Positions 9,063 through 19,441 of a stretch of 64,000 nucleotides of DNA are shown piece by piece. The stretch covers positions 1,674,001 to 1,738,000 of the forward strand of contig NZ_CP048279.1 in assembly GCF_010365305.1 (NCBI RefSeq), given 5' to 3'. Position 1 is the first letter of the stretch. The number at the start of each line of letters is the position of its first letter. The DNA comes from Staphylococcus sp. MI 10-1553 (GTDB lineage: Bacteria > Bacillota > Bacilli > Staphylococcales > Staphylococcaceae). A model generated the notes under the pieces. The model saw nothing but the letters and a program-made list of their open reading frames with translations. It was not told the origin of the DNA and did not search any database. The position numbers and the translations under genes were made by a program.

Positions 9063-10328
9063 TTACTTCACATCATTAATAATCAATTGGCGTAACGATT
9101 GACGTTTCACGACTTCTCTCGCTTTCCCATTTTGTACAAAGAACACGCTAGGTTTCTGCATTTGGTTATAATTTGAAGCCATACTGTAGTGATACGCACC
9201 TGTCGTTAACACGGCTAAATAATCGCCTCGTTTCACACTAGACGGTAACTTTGCTTCGTGAATAATAATATCTCCTGATTCACACAGTTTTCCTGCAATT
9301 GTTACTGTTTCGTCAGGTGTTTCATTACGATTAATCAATAATGCTTGATATTGCGCGTCGTATAATGCTGTACGGATGTGATCGCTCATTCCGCCATCGA
9401 TGGACACGTACTTATTGACACCAGGAATGTCTTTAATCGTACCGACTTCATAAAGTGTTACGCCCGCTTCTGCCACAATAGAACGCCCTGGCTCAATACT
9501 CAATGTCGGAATAGGGTATTTTAATTGCTGACATTCTGCTTTAATCGCTTGTACGATTTCTGTCATACCTGCTTCAATGTCGAACGATTGGTCACCATCA
9601 ATATATTGCGCACTAAAGCCGCCACCTAAGTTGAGTAAATCAATCGCAATCGCATGTTCGTCGAGCCAATTCAGCACCATTTTAGCAGTTTCAATCATAC
9701 CTGTTGTTTCTTCAATTTGCGAACCGATATGGAAATGAATGCCTTTCAGCACGATGTTATTTGTGTTACGAATTTTTTCAACCGCTTCTAAAGCTAGACC
9801 ATGTTTTAAAGAAAGACCGAATTTACTTTTCTCTTGACCTGTTTGGATAAATTCATGCGTATGTGCTTCAACACCTGGATTAACGCGTAATAGGACGTCT
9901 ACAGGTTGAGTGGCATACTGTTCAATAAGATCAATCTCATCTAATGCATCGACAACGAAATAACCAATACCACTCTCAAGGGCATATTGAATTTCATGTT
10001 TCGTCTTATTGTTGCCATGAAAATGGATGCGTTGTGGGTCAAATCCTGCTTCTAATGCTGTGTAAAGCTCTCCCTCTGATACGACGTCTAATTCGAAATC
10101 TTCTTCGGCCGCAAGTTTAACCATTTGAAGACATGTAAATGCTTTTGAGGCATATGATAACACATAGCCTATATCGTTTTGTTGAAATGCACTGTGATAG
10201 CGTCTCATTTGTTGACGAATTTGATCTTCATCATACACAATCGTCGGCGTACCGAAACTTTGTGCTAACGTTTTTAAACTTGTTCCTCCCATTGTTAATT
10301 CACCATTTTGATTATAACTGACTGTCAT
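9063..10328 (-). CDS. lysA: Diaminopimelate decarboxylase
   Basis: 421 residues, fold-type III PLP enzyme converting meso-diaminopimelate to L-lysine, the last step of the pathway. The PLP lysine is in YASKAF (about residue 63); HFHIGSQI, GGGFSA and the catalytic-cysteine region LCESGDI follow. It is the last gene of the minus-strand dap operon, starting directly at the alr stop. Lysine made here feeds both protein synthesis and the L-Lys of the staphylococcal peptidoglycan stem. Control should come from the riboswitch at 16233-16452. Confidence 0.96.
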   Translation of the reverse strand: MTVSYNQNGELTMGGTSLKTLAQSFGTPTIVYDEDQIRQQMRRYHSAFQQNDIGYVLSYASKAFTCLQMVKLAAEEDFELDVVSEGELYTALEAGFDPQRIHFHGNNKTKHEIQYALESGIGYFVVDALDEIDLIEQYATQPVDVLLRVNPGVEAHTHEFIQTGQEKSKFGLSLKHGLALEAVEKIRNTNNIVLKGIHFHIGSQIEETTGMIETAKMVLNWLDEHAIAIDLLNLGGGFSAQYIDGDQSFDIEAGMTEIVQAIKAECQQLKYPIPTLSIEPGRSIVAEAGVTLYEVGTIKDIPGVNKYVSIDGGMSDHIRTALYDAQYQALLINRNETPDETVTIAGKLCESGDIIIHEAKLPSSVKRGDYLAVLTTGAYHYSMASNYNQMQKPSVFFVQNGKAREVVKRQSLRQLIINDVK

Positions 10329-11405
10329 TTATACATACTCCTTTATTAACGAATTCAAATTTAATGCACTTAGTTGTTCAGAATTAGCACCGACACCTTT
10401 AAACGTGTAGTCATCAATACGCAAATCTGAATTATATAAAATGACGCTATCTTTTGCTGATACTGTGTCATCTACTTCCACAAACATATGACTCATCATG
10501 AGCGCGCGAATTGGGTAACGCTTGCCATTGATTGAGACGTCATGTTGCGCTCTTTTCCGCAAAATGCCATCTCCATATCCGACATCTACAACAGCTAAAC
10601 GTGTATTCGGTTTATCAACGGTATAAGCAAAACTGTACCCACAATGATCGCCTTGTTGTACATCGCGCACTTGAATCACATTTGCTTTTACTGTCAAAGC
10701 TTGTGTAATACGATCAGATGACAGTCTAGAGTAGGGGCGTGAACCATATAACGCAATGCCAATACGTGCATGTGTATGATGATTAAATACACGTTGACCT
10801 TCTCGATAATAACTGGCGCTATTTTGGGCATGAATGAGGTCGAAATGATACCCTTTTTGATGCACGAGTGTCTCCACAATATCCAACCATGCCTCACGTT
10901 CTTGTTCATACATATCGACATCAAATTCATCCGCATAACCGAAATGTGTCCACAAACCTGTTATTTTCATCTTAGGTGCCGGATTGTTCTCATGATCATC
11001 TAAAACGGCGAGTAATTCATCTTTTGTTTTAAAGCCAGAACGATGGAGTAGGTTTTCATATTCCAAATGCACTTTCACACCTGCTAAAGCTGTTTTATGT
11101 TCAAAATAAAACGCTAAAGACGGCAATGTTATTTGGATATCATTTGCTCTCAAACGTTCAAATTCATCAGTCGCATTCATTAAAAATATCGTTGCTGCTG
11201 GCGCAAGTTCTCGAATACGCACCGCTTCAACTAACGATGTCGTACTAAACGTATCAATACCTGCTTGTTGAAACGTATGTACGGCAAAATCTAAACCGTA
11301 ATTGTACGCATTATTTTTCACAACCGCCATAACAGATTGTTTTTGCGTTACTTGTTTCACATTTTGAAGAAATTGGGCTGTATCGACTTGCCATAATGCT
11401 GTCAT
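10329..11405 (-). CDS. alr2: Alanine racemase of the dap operon (alr2 type)
   Basis: 358 residues. The N-terminal barrel carries the PLP lysine in [11 protein letters not shown] (consensus AVVKxNAYGxG), and GYGDG and a C-terminal beta domain follow. It interconverts L- and D-alanine, supplying D-Ala for peptidoglycan and teichoic acids. Placement between the amidohydrolase and lysA mirrors the second alanine racemase in the S. aureus lysine operon; a separate housekeeping alr would be expected elsewhere. The G to N change in the PLP motif (NAYNYG) is a variation worth noting. Its start overlaps the upstream gene by four bases. Confidence 0.9.
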   Translation of the reverse strand: MTALWQVDTAQFLQNVKQVTQKQSVMAVVKNNAYNYGLDFAVHTFQQAGIDTFSTTSLVEAVRIRELAPAATIFLMNATDEFERLRANDIQITLPSLAFYFEHKTALAGVKVHLEYENLLHRSGFKTKDELLAVLDDHENNPAPKMKITGLWTHFGYADEFDVDMYEQEREAWLDIVETLVHQKGYHFDLIHAQNSASYYREGQRVFNHHTHARIGIALYGSRPYSRLSSDRITQALTVKANVIQVRDVQQGDHCGYSFAYTVDKPNTRLAVVDVGYGDGILRKRAQHDVSINGKRYPIRALMMSHMFVEVDDTVSAKDSVILYNSDLRIDDYTFKGVGANSEQLSALNLNSLIKEYV

Positions 11406-12556
11406 GCTTCCACCTCATTGTAGTTCATTAATAATCGTTCGTAATAATCTGCAATACGAATCAACATGCACTCATCAAAGTTTAAATGCGGTGTATGCAA
11501 ACCTGTCACGAACTGCTTTTCTTCGTTACGTGTACCGACAAAAACGAAATACGCCGGTGCGATTTGATCATAAAAGCTGAAGTCTTCACCAAATAAATAG
11601 GGCAGTTCATTTTCGATGACATTGAGTTGATTGTATTCGAGACTTTCGACGACATATTTTTTCAATGCAGGATGATTCATTGTAGGGGGATAGCCTTCCG
11701 CAAAACGAACTTCACATTTCACACCGAATAACAGTTCTGCACTGTCACTAATTTTTTTCATTTGACCTTGAATGATACTTAAATCATCTATATCATACGT
11801 ACGAATGGTGCCTTCTAAGTAGCCATTGCTCGGAACTGTATTAATCGCTTCTCCAGCATGAAAATGACCGATATGGACGATATTTCGTTGCAATCCATTC
11901 AAATGATACTGTTGTATTTGAGACAATTGCGTCATAATGTGTTGTAACGCTTCTCCGGCTGATTTACCTTGTTCTTTGTTGGCAACATGACTCGATTCAC
12001 CTTCAATAAAAAAGCGGAATTCTGTCGCACTAGCCGTAATTTCATTGTCACGAATTACAACCGAACCTTCTTCAACAAAAGGCATCACATGAACACCATA
12101 GATTGCTTTAATGTCATATGGTGCAAATGCGTTGGCTTTAATTAATAAATTCGCGCCACCACCGGATTCTTCAGCAGGTTGAAAAATGAATAAGACATTG
12201 TGTGGTAGCTCACCTTTGTCATACAATGCTTTACAACGTTGTGCAAATAGCATAAGCGCTGTCGTATGACCATCATGACCACAAGCATGCATGCGATCAT
12301 CTACTGTACTACGATAATCGACATCATTTTGTTCATGAATTGGAAGGGCATCAATATCTGCCCTAAAGGCAATCGTTTCATCACTTTGACCTTTTAAAAA
12401 ACCGATAATGCCAGTTTCAAGAGGACGTTCATAAGGAATATCTAATGACTCTAAAAAACGTTGTAAGTATTGTGTTGTTTCATGTTCTTGAAGACTCAGC
12501 TCGGGATGTTGATGAAGATATCGACGGTGCTGAGTGACAAATTCAAGTTCATTCAT
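11402..12556 (-). CDS. M20-family amidohydrolase, probable N-acetyl-diaminopimelate deacetylase
   Basis: 384 residues of the M20D (hippurate hydrolase-like) family, with [15 protein letters not shown] (metal ligands), PAEESGGGA and a C-terminal GEDFSFY motif. In this operon, between dapD and alr, the natural role is removal of the acetyl group from N-acetyl-LL-diaminopimelate in the acetylase branch of lysine synthesis; that assignment is by context, since M20D sequence alone does not fix the substrate. It overlaps alr by four bases. Upstream it is separated from dapD by a 187-base spacer holding hairpins, unlike the tight spacing elsewhere. Confidence 0.85.
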   Translation of the reverse strand: MNELEFVTQHRRYLHQHPELSLQEHETTQYLQRFLESLDIPYERPLETGIIGFLKGQSDETIAFRADIDALPIHEQNDVDYRSTVDDRMHACGHDGHTTALMLFAQRCKALYDKGELPHNVLFIFQPAEESGGGANLLIKANAFAPYDIKAIYGVHVMPFVEEGSVVIRDNEITASATEFRFFIEGESSHVANKEQGKSAGEALQHIMTQLSQIQQYHLNGLQRNIVHIGHFHAGEAINTVPSNGYLEGTIRTYDIDDLSIIQGQMKKISDSAELLFGVKCEVRFAEGYPPTMNHPALKKYVVESLEYNQLNVIENELPYLFGEDFSFYDQIAPAYFVFVGTRNEEKQFVTGLHTPHLNFDECMLIRIADYYERLLMNYNEVEA

Positions 12557-12584
12557 ATGCTTTCACTCCCATCATTATGTATAA

Positions 12585-12720
12585 AAAGAGAAGCTGGGAC
12601 ATGATGTTTGTCTCAGCCATAAAAGCAGCATTATGTTCATCATTAGCAGAAGATGCCCAAACTGAATACATACGTTATAAAACGCTATCAGTTTGAGTCA
12701 TCATCGCCGAAACAGGACGC
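12585..12720. repeat. Hairpin-rich intergenic spacer inside the dap operon
   Basis: Contains a GCTGGGACA/TGTCTCAGC stem near 12591-12617 and CCAAACTGA/TCAGTTTGA arms near 12658-12696. GCTGGGACA hairpins recur in other gaps of this window (29085, 29480, 33575), suggesting a dispersed staphylococcal intergenic element. Confidence 0.5.
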
Positions 12721-12743
12721 CGATATGAAATCCCATGGACTTA

Positions 12744-13463
12744 TTACTGATCTAACTGACGTAACGCTGCTACAATTTCACGTTTTGAATCTTCTACTTC
12801 ATGCGCTTGTTTAATCACTTTCGCTGGTGTCCCTGCAACAACAGCACCTGCTGGCACATCTTGCGTCACAATGGCACCTGCAGCTACAATCGCACCTTCA
12901 CCGACACGTACGCCTTCAAGAATAACGGCATTCGCACCAATTAACACGTTATCCTCAATCACAACCGGAGAGGCACTTGGTGGTTCAATCACACCTGCTA
13001 GTACTGTACCGGCACCGACATGGACATTTTTACCTGTAGTTGCACGACCACCTAATGTTGCATTCATATCAATCATCGTTCCTTCACCAACGATGGCACC
13101 AATATTAATCGTTGCACCCATCATCACGACAGCGCCATCCCCAATCACGGCGTGTTCACGAATAAATGCGCCTGGCTCAATACGTGCATTCGTATTGATT
13201 AAATCTTTCAATGGAATCGCCGAATTACGTCGGTCCATTTCAATTTCTATATCTTCAATGCGCATTTGATTTTCTTCATAAAATGCATGCCAATCTGATG
13301 CTTCACAAAAAATGACTTTTGAATTTTCTGAACCGAATACTTTAAATTGATCAGGAAATTGCACGTCACTGAATTCACCGTTGATATAAACTTTAATCGG
13401 TGTAGATTTTTTCGCATCACTAATATATTGAATGATTTCTTCAGCTGTAAAATTTTTAACCAT
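12744..13463 (-). CDS. dapD: Tetrahydrodipicolinate N-acetyltransferase (DapD/DapH)
   Basis: 239 residues: an N-terminal alpha domain, then a left-handed beta-helix of hexapeptide repeats ([37 protein letters not shown]) and the C-terminal VAGTPAKV cap typical of acyltransferases. It acetylates tetrahydrodipicolinate, committing the pathway to the acetylase branch. It sits 19 bases downstream of dapB in the operon. A long ORF on the opposite strand is an artefact of the repeat composition. Confidence 0.93.
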   Translation of the reverse strand: MVKNFTAEEIIQYISDAKKSTPIKVYINGEFSDVQFPDQFKVFGSENSKVIFCEASDWHAFYEENQMRIEDIEIEMDRRNSAIPLKDLINTNARIEPGAFIREHAVIGDGAVVMMGATINIGAIVGEGTMIDMNATLGGRATTGKNVHVGAGTVLAGVIEPPSASPVVIEDNVLIGANAVILEGVRVGEGAIVAAGAIVTQDVPAGAVVAGTPAKVIKQAHEVEDSKREIVAALRQLDQ

Positions 13464-13482
13464 AACGTTTTATACGCTCCTT

Positions 13483-15083
<1,601 letters not shown>

Positions 15084-16070
15084 TTATGCTCCTTTCAATT
15101 TAAGTACCTGTTCTAACACTTGAACTGCATTGAGCGCAGCACCTTTTAATAAATTGTCTGAAGTGACCCAAATGTGGAATGTATTATCTAACGAATCGTC
15201 TTTACGAATACGTCCAACAAACACTTCATCACGACCTGTTGAATGAATCGCCATTGGATATTCATTTTTTGCTGGGTTATCTACGAGGACAACACGCGCA
15301 TCTTGTTCAAAAAGCGCTTGAATAGCTTCCACTGTTGCCGGTTGGTCTAGCGTCACATTCATATGGACACTATGGCTATCTTGTACCGGTACACGTACAC
15401 AAGTTGCTGTGACATTTAAAGTCGGTTCATTTAAAATCTTTCTTGTTTCATCAATCATTTTTTGTTCTTCTTTTGTATAGCCATCTTCTAAAAAGACATC
15501 GATGTGTGGTAATACGTTGTTATATATCGGATGTGGGTAAGCTTGAGGTGCCACACCTTTTGGACCGTCTTCCAAATCTTTTTTACCTTTCATACCTGAA
15601 CCCGATACCGCTTGATAAGTCGTGTATGCCACGCGCTTTAACCCATATTTTTCTTGCAATGGTTTTAGTGGTACGACCGATTGAATCGTTGAACAGTTAG
15701 GGTTAGCAATAATACCTCTTTTAAAAGTAGGGGCGTTGACTTCAGGTACGACAAGGTCAACATCTTCCGTCATACGCCATTGACTTGAATTATCAATAAT
15801 GATTGCACCGTGTGATTCAAACAGTGGGGCAAAATGGGCACTCGTACCGCCACCCGCACTCATTAAGACGTAATCAAAACCACCATCCGTTGCTTCATCA
15901 GTTAATTCTTGTACGACATATGTCTGACCTTGAAACGTTACTTCTTGACCTGCTGAACGCGCTGAAGAAAAAAGCACGAGTTCATCAAAGGCGATGCCTT
16001 TACGATCAAGTGTTTCTAAAATCTTTGTTCCTACTAATCCTGTTGCACCTACAACTGCTAATTTTGTCAT
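15084..16070 (-). CDS. asd: Aspartate-semialdehyde dehydrogenase, first gene of the operon
   Basis: 328 residues: N-terminal GATGLVG nucleotide loop and the catalytic cysteine in NPNCSTIQ. It makes aspartate semialdehyde, the branch point for lysine, threonine and methionine. The nearest upstream element is the lysine riboswitch about 165 bases away, with no coding sequence between, so asd heads the operon. In S. aureus lysC (aspartokinase) precedes asd; here it is absent and aspartyl phosphate must come from an aspartokinase encoded elsewhere. Confidence 0.95.
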   Translation of the reverse strand: MTKLAVVGATGLVGTKILETLDRKGIAFDELVLFSSARSAGQEVTFQGQTYVVQELTDEATDGGFDYVLMSAGGGTSAHFAPLFESHGAIIIDNSSQWRMTEDVDLVVPEVNAPTFKRGIIANPNCSTIQSVVPLKPLQEKYGLKRVAYTTYQAVSGSGMKGKKDLEDGPKGVAPQAYPHPIYNNVLPHIDVFLEDGYTKEEQKMIDETRKILNEPTLNVTATCVRVPVQDSHSVHMNVTLDQPATVEAIQALFEQDARVVLVDNPAKNEYPMAIHSTGRDEVFVGRIRKDDSLDNTFHIWVTSDNLLKGAALNAVQVLEQVLKLKGA

Positions 16071-16232
16071 TCCACTTCACTCCATTTTTTTCAATTCACA
16101 AGTATTGTAATGTTCTTAAAATTTAGACAATAATTGAACGATTTATATTACAGATTGGCACATTACGTTTGTAAATAGAGCACATTTCAGAAAGTGGGGG
16201 ATGTCACATCTGTACCACTTCAAAAAGGATAA

Positions 16233-16264
16233 ATAAAAAACAAGCTCGGCGTGCGAACTTGTTA
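16233..16264 (-). terminator. Riboswitch-controlled terminator of the dap operon
   Basis: On the minus strand AACAAGTTCGC and GAGCTTGTT form a stem ending in a run of U. The 5' arm ACAAGT can alternatively pair with ACTTGT at the 3' edge of the aptamer, giving the antiterminator needed for a transcriptional switch. Confidence 0.8.
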
Positions 16265-16269
16265 ACTCT

Positions 16270-16452
16270 ATATACAAGTGATGCACTCCATTATTTAAAC
16301 AATAATGACAGATTCTTAGCTCTTAACCAGAGAATCCAACAAACAAGCACCTGCAATACTGTTCGTTTCGGCATCTCACCCTTTCGATATACAATGCTTG
16401 CAGACATGATTTCAATATATCTACTTATGATCGATGCGCCTCATCAGTAACT
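16270..16452 (-). promoter_or_regulatory. Lysine riboswitch (L box)
   Basis: On the minus strand the conserved L-box core can be read in order: GATGAGGCGC, CATAAGTAG, GAAAGGGTGAGATGCCGAA, a GC-poor P4 arm, then GGATTCTCTGG and CTGTCATT, closing with GCATCAC that pairs with the 5' GATG to form P1. These blocks match the known lysC leader of Bacillus. It would sense lysine and stop transcription at the following terminator, so the asd-to-lysA operon is off when lysine is plentiful. A 63-codon ORF on the plus strand here is only the antisense of this RNA. Confidence 0.88.
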
Positions 16453-16472
16453 ATTCAATTATTATGGATACC

Positions 16473-16501
16473 ATTATACATAGAATGTCATCACGTGTAA
16501 A
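16473..16501 (-). promoter_or_regulatory. Promoter of the dap operon
   Basis: Minus strand: TTTACA (16501-16496), 17-base spacer, TATAAT (16478-16473), just upstream of the aptamer. Confidence 0.75.
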
Positions 16502-16650
16502 CAGAAAAACGTAAAATTTTAAAATACATCAAGATTTTCAGTATTCTTTTTGATTCTATTGACGACTTTTCAATAAGCAACGTGTTGTTGAATCGAGTTT
16601 GAAAGGCAAACATTCAAAGATACAAAATGAATTGTTGATATGTTTTCATT

Positions 16651-16695
16651 ACACATTTGTGCGTTAATATTTTTATAATTAAAGCACAAATGTGT
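16651..16695 (+). promoter_or_regulatory. Perfect inverted-repeat operator and promoter of the AbiE relic
   Basis: ACACATTTGTGC (16651-16662) and GCACAAATGTGT (16684-16695) are a perfect 12-bp inverted repeat with a 21-base gap, so the half-site centres are 33 bases apart, about three helical turns. TATAAT at 16674-16679 lies between them. AbiEi antitoxins repress their own promoter by binding paired inverted repeats, so this is very probably that operator, still intact although the genes are broken. Confidence 0.7.
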
Positions 16696-16713
16696 ACTAA
16701 AGAAGCATGACAA

Positions 16714-17024
16714 ATGATAGATCAAACAATGATTTTAGAAAAAATTTCAGATGAGAAGGGGTTTATCTCTATTCATGAAGCCGAAAAACATGGTGTAAGT
16801 CGCTTTAAATTGTCGTATCTTGCAAACCAAAATAAAATCCAACGCGTAAAACACGGCGTCTATGCTCTATATGAAGAAATGACAGATGACTATGCGCTTT
16901 TGCAACAGCGAAGTGACAAGGTGATATATTCTTATCATACTGCCTTACAAGAAAACTCATAAAATATGGAGGAAAACTGAAGATTGAGAAAGCAATACGC
17001 AGGTATATAGAGGTGCTCGTATGA
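16714..17024 (+). pseudogene. AbiEi-family antitoxin/repressor, internally deleted
   Basis: The open part (16714-16962, 82 codons) is the N-terminal winged-helix domain of AbiEi: GFISIHEAEKHGVSRFKLSYL, then RVKHGVYAL and IYSYHTAL. The coding then stops. Another frame next to it reads KLKIEKAIRRYIEVLV and ends in TGA that overlaps the ATG of the AbiEii relic (ATGA), exactly the usual abiEi end and junction. About 100 internal residues are missing. Intact AbiEi has a DNA-binding domain and a C-terminal neutralising domain; the surviving ORF keeps only DNA binding and the operator, so a residual repressor is possible. Confidence 0.82.
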
Positions 17025-17469
17025 GATCAAGGGAACAAATCAAAGGAAAAATCAAACATATAGCTAACACAAAACATTTAAAAGCTCAAGAAGTCTTACA
17101 TATGTTCTTTTTAACGCGTTTTAGAAAGAATTGAAAAATCTAATTATCGCCACTCATTTATTATGAAAGGGGGTTTCTCATATCATCCTTAATTGGTATT
17201 GATAACAGGACTACAATGGATATTGATGTGACCATTATGGGTCTCCCTCTAAAAAAGAAAACATAACGAATATGATTAAAGACATATTCTCTATCGATTT
17301 AAAAGATGGCATAAGCCTAAATATCTTAAAGAAAGCACTTCAAACCACATCTAAAGTCAGACATTCACAAGAAAATATAGACGACTCGAAAAAATTTTAA
17401 AAAGATATTAGTGAAGATGAAAGTTTAAAGCAAAAATGGCGAAACTATATTAGAGAAATCCATATATAG
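17021..17469 (+). pseudogene. AbiEii-family nucleotidyltransferase toxin, multiply disrupted
   Basis: Starts with an AbiEii-like N-terminus (IKHIANTKHLKAQEVLHMFF, TRF), stops after 37 codons, and resumes in fragments: ISSLIGIDNRTTMDIDVTI, containing the D-x-D metal motif of the nucleotidyltransferase fold, then the ENITNMIKDIFSIDLKDGIS segment, and finally a C-terminal tail SLKQKWRNYIRE. In-frame stops and the loss of the central part make it inactive. AbiEii is the toxin of a type IV toxin-antitoxin pair acting as a nucleotidyltransferase. A further short remnant (start TTG 17503 with AGGAGG before it, 13 codons) follows. Confidence 0.82.
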
Positions 17470-17589
17470 GGAACATATAATATAAGGAGGTTACAAGCGT
17501 CTTGGTAGAAATATTTAAACAATTAAGCTCATTCTCTCAATAACCTAAAGATAAATTCTCATTATCCATTTCAATGAATCAATGATAAA

Positions 17590-17622
17590 TTAAAAACGAG
17601 ATGACATCATATCATCCCGTTA
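17590..17622 (-). terminator. Terminator of the ABC-F gene
   Basis: Minus strand AACGGGATGA/TCATCTCGTT stem followed by five T. Confidence 0.8.
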
Positions 17623-17630
17623 AAAAAATT

Positions 17631-19241
17631 TTATGCTTTAGATTTTAAAATACCTTTTTCTTCTAAGTACGCCTCGTAAGAAATTTCTTTCGATAAACCA
17701 CCAGGCACATCTAAATCGATAACACGGTTCGCAATCGTATTAATAAACTCAAAGTCATGAGATGTGAAAATCATAGACCCTTTAAATGATTTCAAACCTT
17801 CATTGACAGATGTAATACTTTCCAAATCTAAATGGTTCGTTGGCTCATCTAATAACAATACATTCGCACTAGAAAGCATCATTTTACTTAACATACAACG
17901 CACTTTCTCACCACCTGAAAGAACGCTTGCTTTTTTCTTCACTTCTTCACCACTGAATAACATACGTCCCAAGAAACCACGTAAAAATGTTTCAGTTTGT
18001 TCATTTTCTGGCGCATATTGTCTTAACCAATCTACTAAGTTCATGTCAACGCCTTCAAAATACGCTGAGTTATCTTTAGGAAAGTAGCTTTGAGAAGTTG
18101 TCACACCCCATTTATAGCTGCCTTCATCCGGTTCCATTTCGCCTGCTAAAATTTTAAGTAGTGTCGTTTTCGCGATTTCACTTTCACCCATTAATACAGC
18201 TTTGTCGTTCGGATTCATCGTGAATGACAATGAATCTAACACTTTTTCACCGTCAATTGTTTTAGAAAGGTTTTCAACAAATAATAAATCATTACCAATC
18301 TCACGTTCTGGTGTGAATTTTACGAAAGGATAACGACGTGAAGACGGTTGAATGTCATCCAATTCAATTTTCTCAAGTTGTTTTTTACGGCTCGTAGCTT
18401 GTTTAGACTTAGATGCATTGGCAGAGAAACGTGCAATAAAGTCTTGTAACTCCTTAATTTTCTCTTCTTTTTTCTTATTTTGTTCTTGTGCCATTTTTTG
18501 CGCTAATTGACTTGACTGATACCAGAAGTCATAGTTTCCGACATAAACTTTAATTTTACCGAAGTCTAAGTCAGCAATATGCGTACATACATTATTTAAA
18601 AAGTGTCGGTCATGGGATACAACGATAACTGTATTTTCAAAGTTAATTAAAAAGTCCTCTAACCAACTGATCGCTTGAATGTCCAAACCGTTTGTCGGCT
18701 CATCCAGTAATAGTACATCAGGCTCACCGAATAAACTTTGCGCGAGTAACACTTTCACTTTTTGGTTATTTTCAAGCTCTGACATTGTTTTATCGTGCAA
18801 GTCCGTACCAATTCCTAGACCAGATAATAATGTTGCAGCATCAGATTCCGCGTTCCAACCATTCATTTCAGCAAATTCGCCTTCAAGTTCAGCTGCACGA
18901 ATGCCATCTTCGTCACTGAAATCAGGTTTCATATAAATGGCATCTTTTTCTTGCATCACTTCAAATAAACGTTCATGACCTTTAATTACCACATCTAACA
19001 CGCGTTCATCTTCATAAGCAAAGTGATCCTGTTTAAGGACTGCCAAACGCTCATCTTTACCGAGTGACACGTGACCTGTTTGTGAATCAATTTCACCTGA
19101 TAAGATTTTTAAGAAAGTAGATTTTCCGGCACCATTCGCACCAATTAAACCGTAACAATTTCCTGGTGTAAACTTAATGTTCACATCTTCAAATAATTTA
19201 CGATCACCAAAACGTAAACTTACATCCGTAACTTGTAACAT
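17631..19241 (-). CDS. ABC-F family ATPase (YkpA/YbiT type)
   Basis: 536 residues, two ATP-binding domains on one chain and no membrane segments, so a soluble ribosome-associated translation factor and not a transporter. Domain 1 has Walker A GANGAGKST near residues 34-42 and DEPTN, but its signature region reads SELENNQK. Domain 2 has Walker A GESEIAKTT, lacking the usual last Gly, and a canonical LSGGEK signature and LLLDEPTNHLD. A charged linker (QNKKKEEKIKEL) joins the domains. I think the domain 2 loop is typical of the YkpA/YbiT branch, but could not check. It is a housekeeping member, not an obvious antibiotic-resistance type. Confidence 0.9.
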   Translation of the reverse strand: MLQVTDVSLRFGDRKLFEDVNIKFTPGNCYGLIGANGAGKSTFLKILSGEIDSQTGHVSLGKDERLAVLKQDHFAYEDERVLDVVIKGHERLFEVMQEKDAIYMKPDFSDEDGIRAAELEGEFAEMNGWNAESDAATLLSGLGIGTDLHDKTMSELENNQKVKVLLAQSLFGEPDVLLLDEPTNGLDIQAISWLEDFLINFENTVIVVSHDRHFLNNVCTHIADLDFGKIKVYVGNYDFWYQSSQLAQKMAQEQNKKKEEKIKELQDFIARFSANASKSKQATSRKKQLEKIELDDIQPSSRRYPFVKFTPEREIGNDLLFVENLSKTIDGEKVLDSLSFTMNPNDKAVLMGESEIAKTTLLKILAGEMEPDEGSYKWGVTTSQSYFPKDNSAYFEGVDMNLVDWLRQYAPENEQTETFLRGFLGRMLFSGEEVKKKASVLSGGEKVRCMLSKMMLSSANVLLLDEPTNHLDLESITSVNEGLKSFKGSMIFTSHDFEFINTIANRVIDLDVPGGLSKEISYEAYLEEKGILKSKA

Positions 19242-19441
19242 GCATTTTCTCCTTTAATTCATTTATTCTAATGGATGCATTATATCATGAGAATGCCTTA
19301 TAAATCTAATTTCTATTGTATTTTCTATCGTAGTCTTGGCTAAAAACATATACATTGTTCAAGAGATTTCATTATTTCACTGCTTATCACTCATCGACAT
19401 GCTATAATAGCAATAACTTATAAATTAAAGAGGAGTAAGTT

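Noticed and set aside
12871..13269. 132-codon plus-strand ORF
   Set aside because: Antisense to the hexapeptide-repeat region of dapD; its Ile/Pro/Ala composition is a by-product of the repeats and there is no ribosome-binding site.
16259..16450. 63-codon plus-strand ORF
   Set aside because: It is the complement of the lysine riboswitch.
17470..17590. A third gene after the AbiEii relic (TTG 17503, 13 codons)
   Set aside because: A good ribosome-binding site, but the frame closes after 13 codons and nothing recognisable follows; kept only as a remark.
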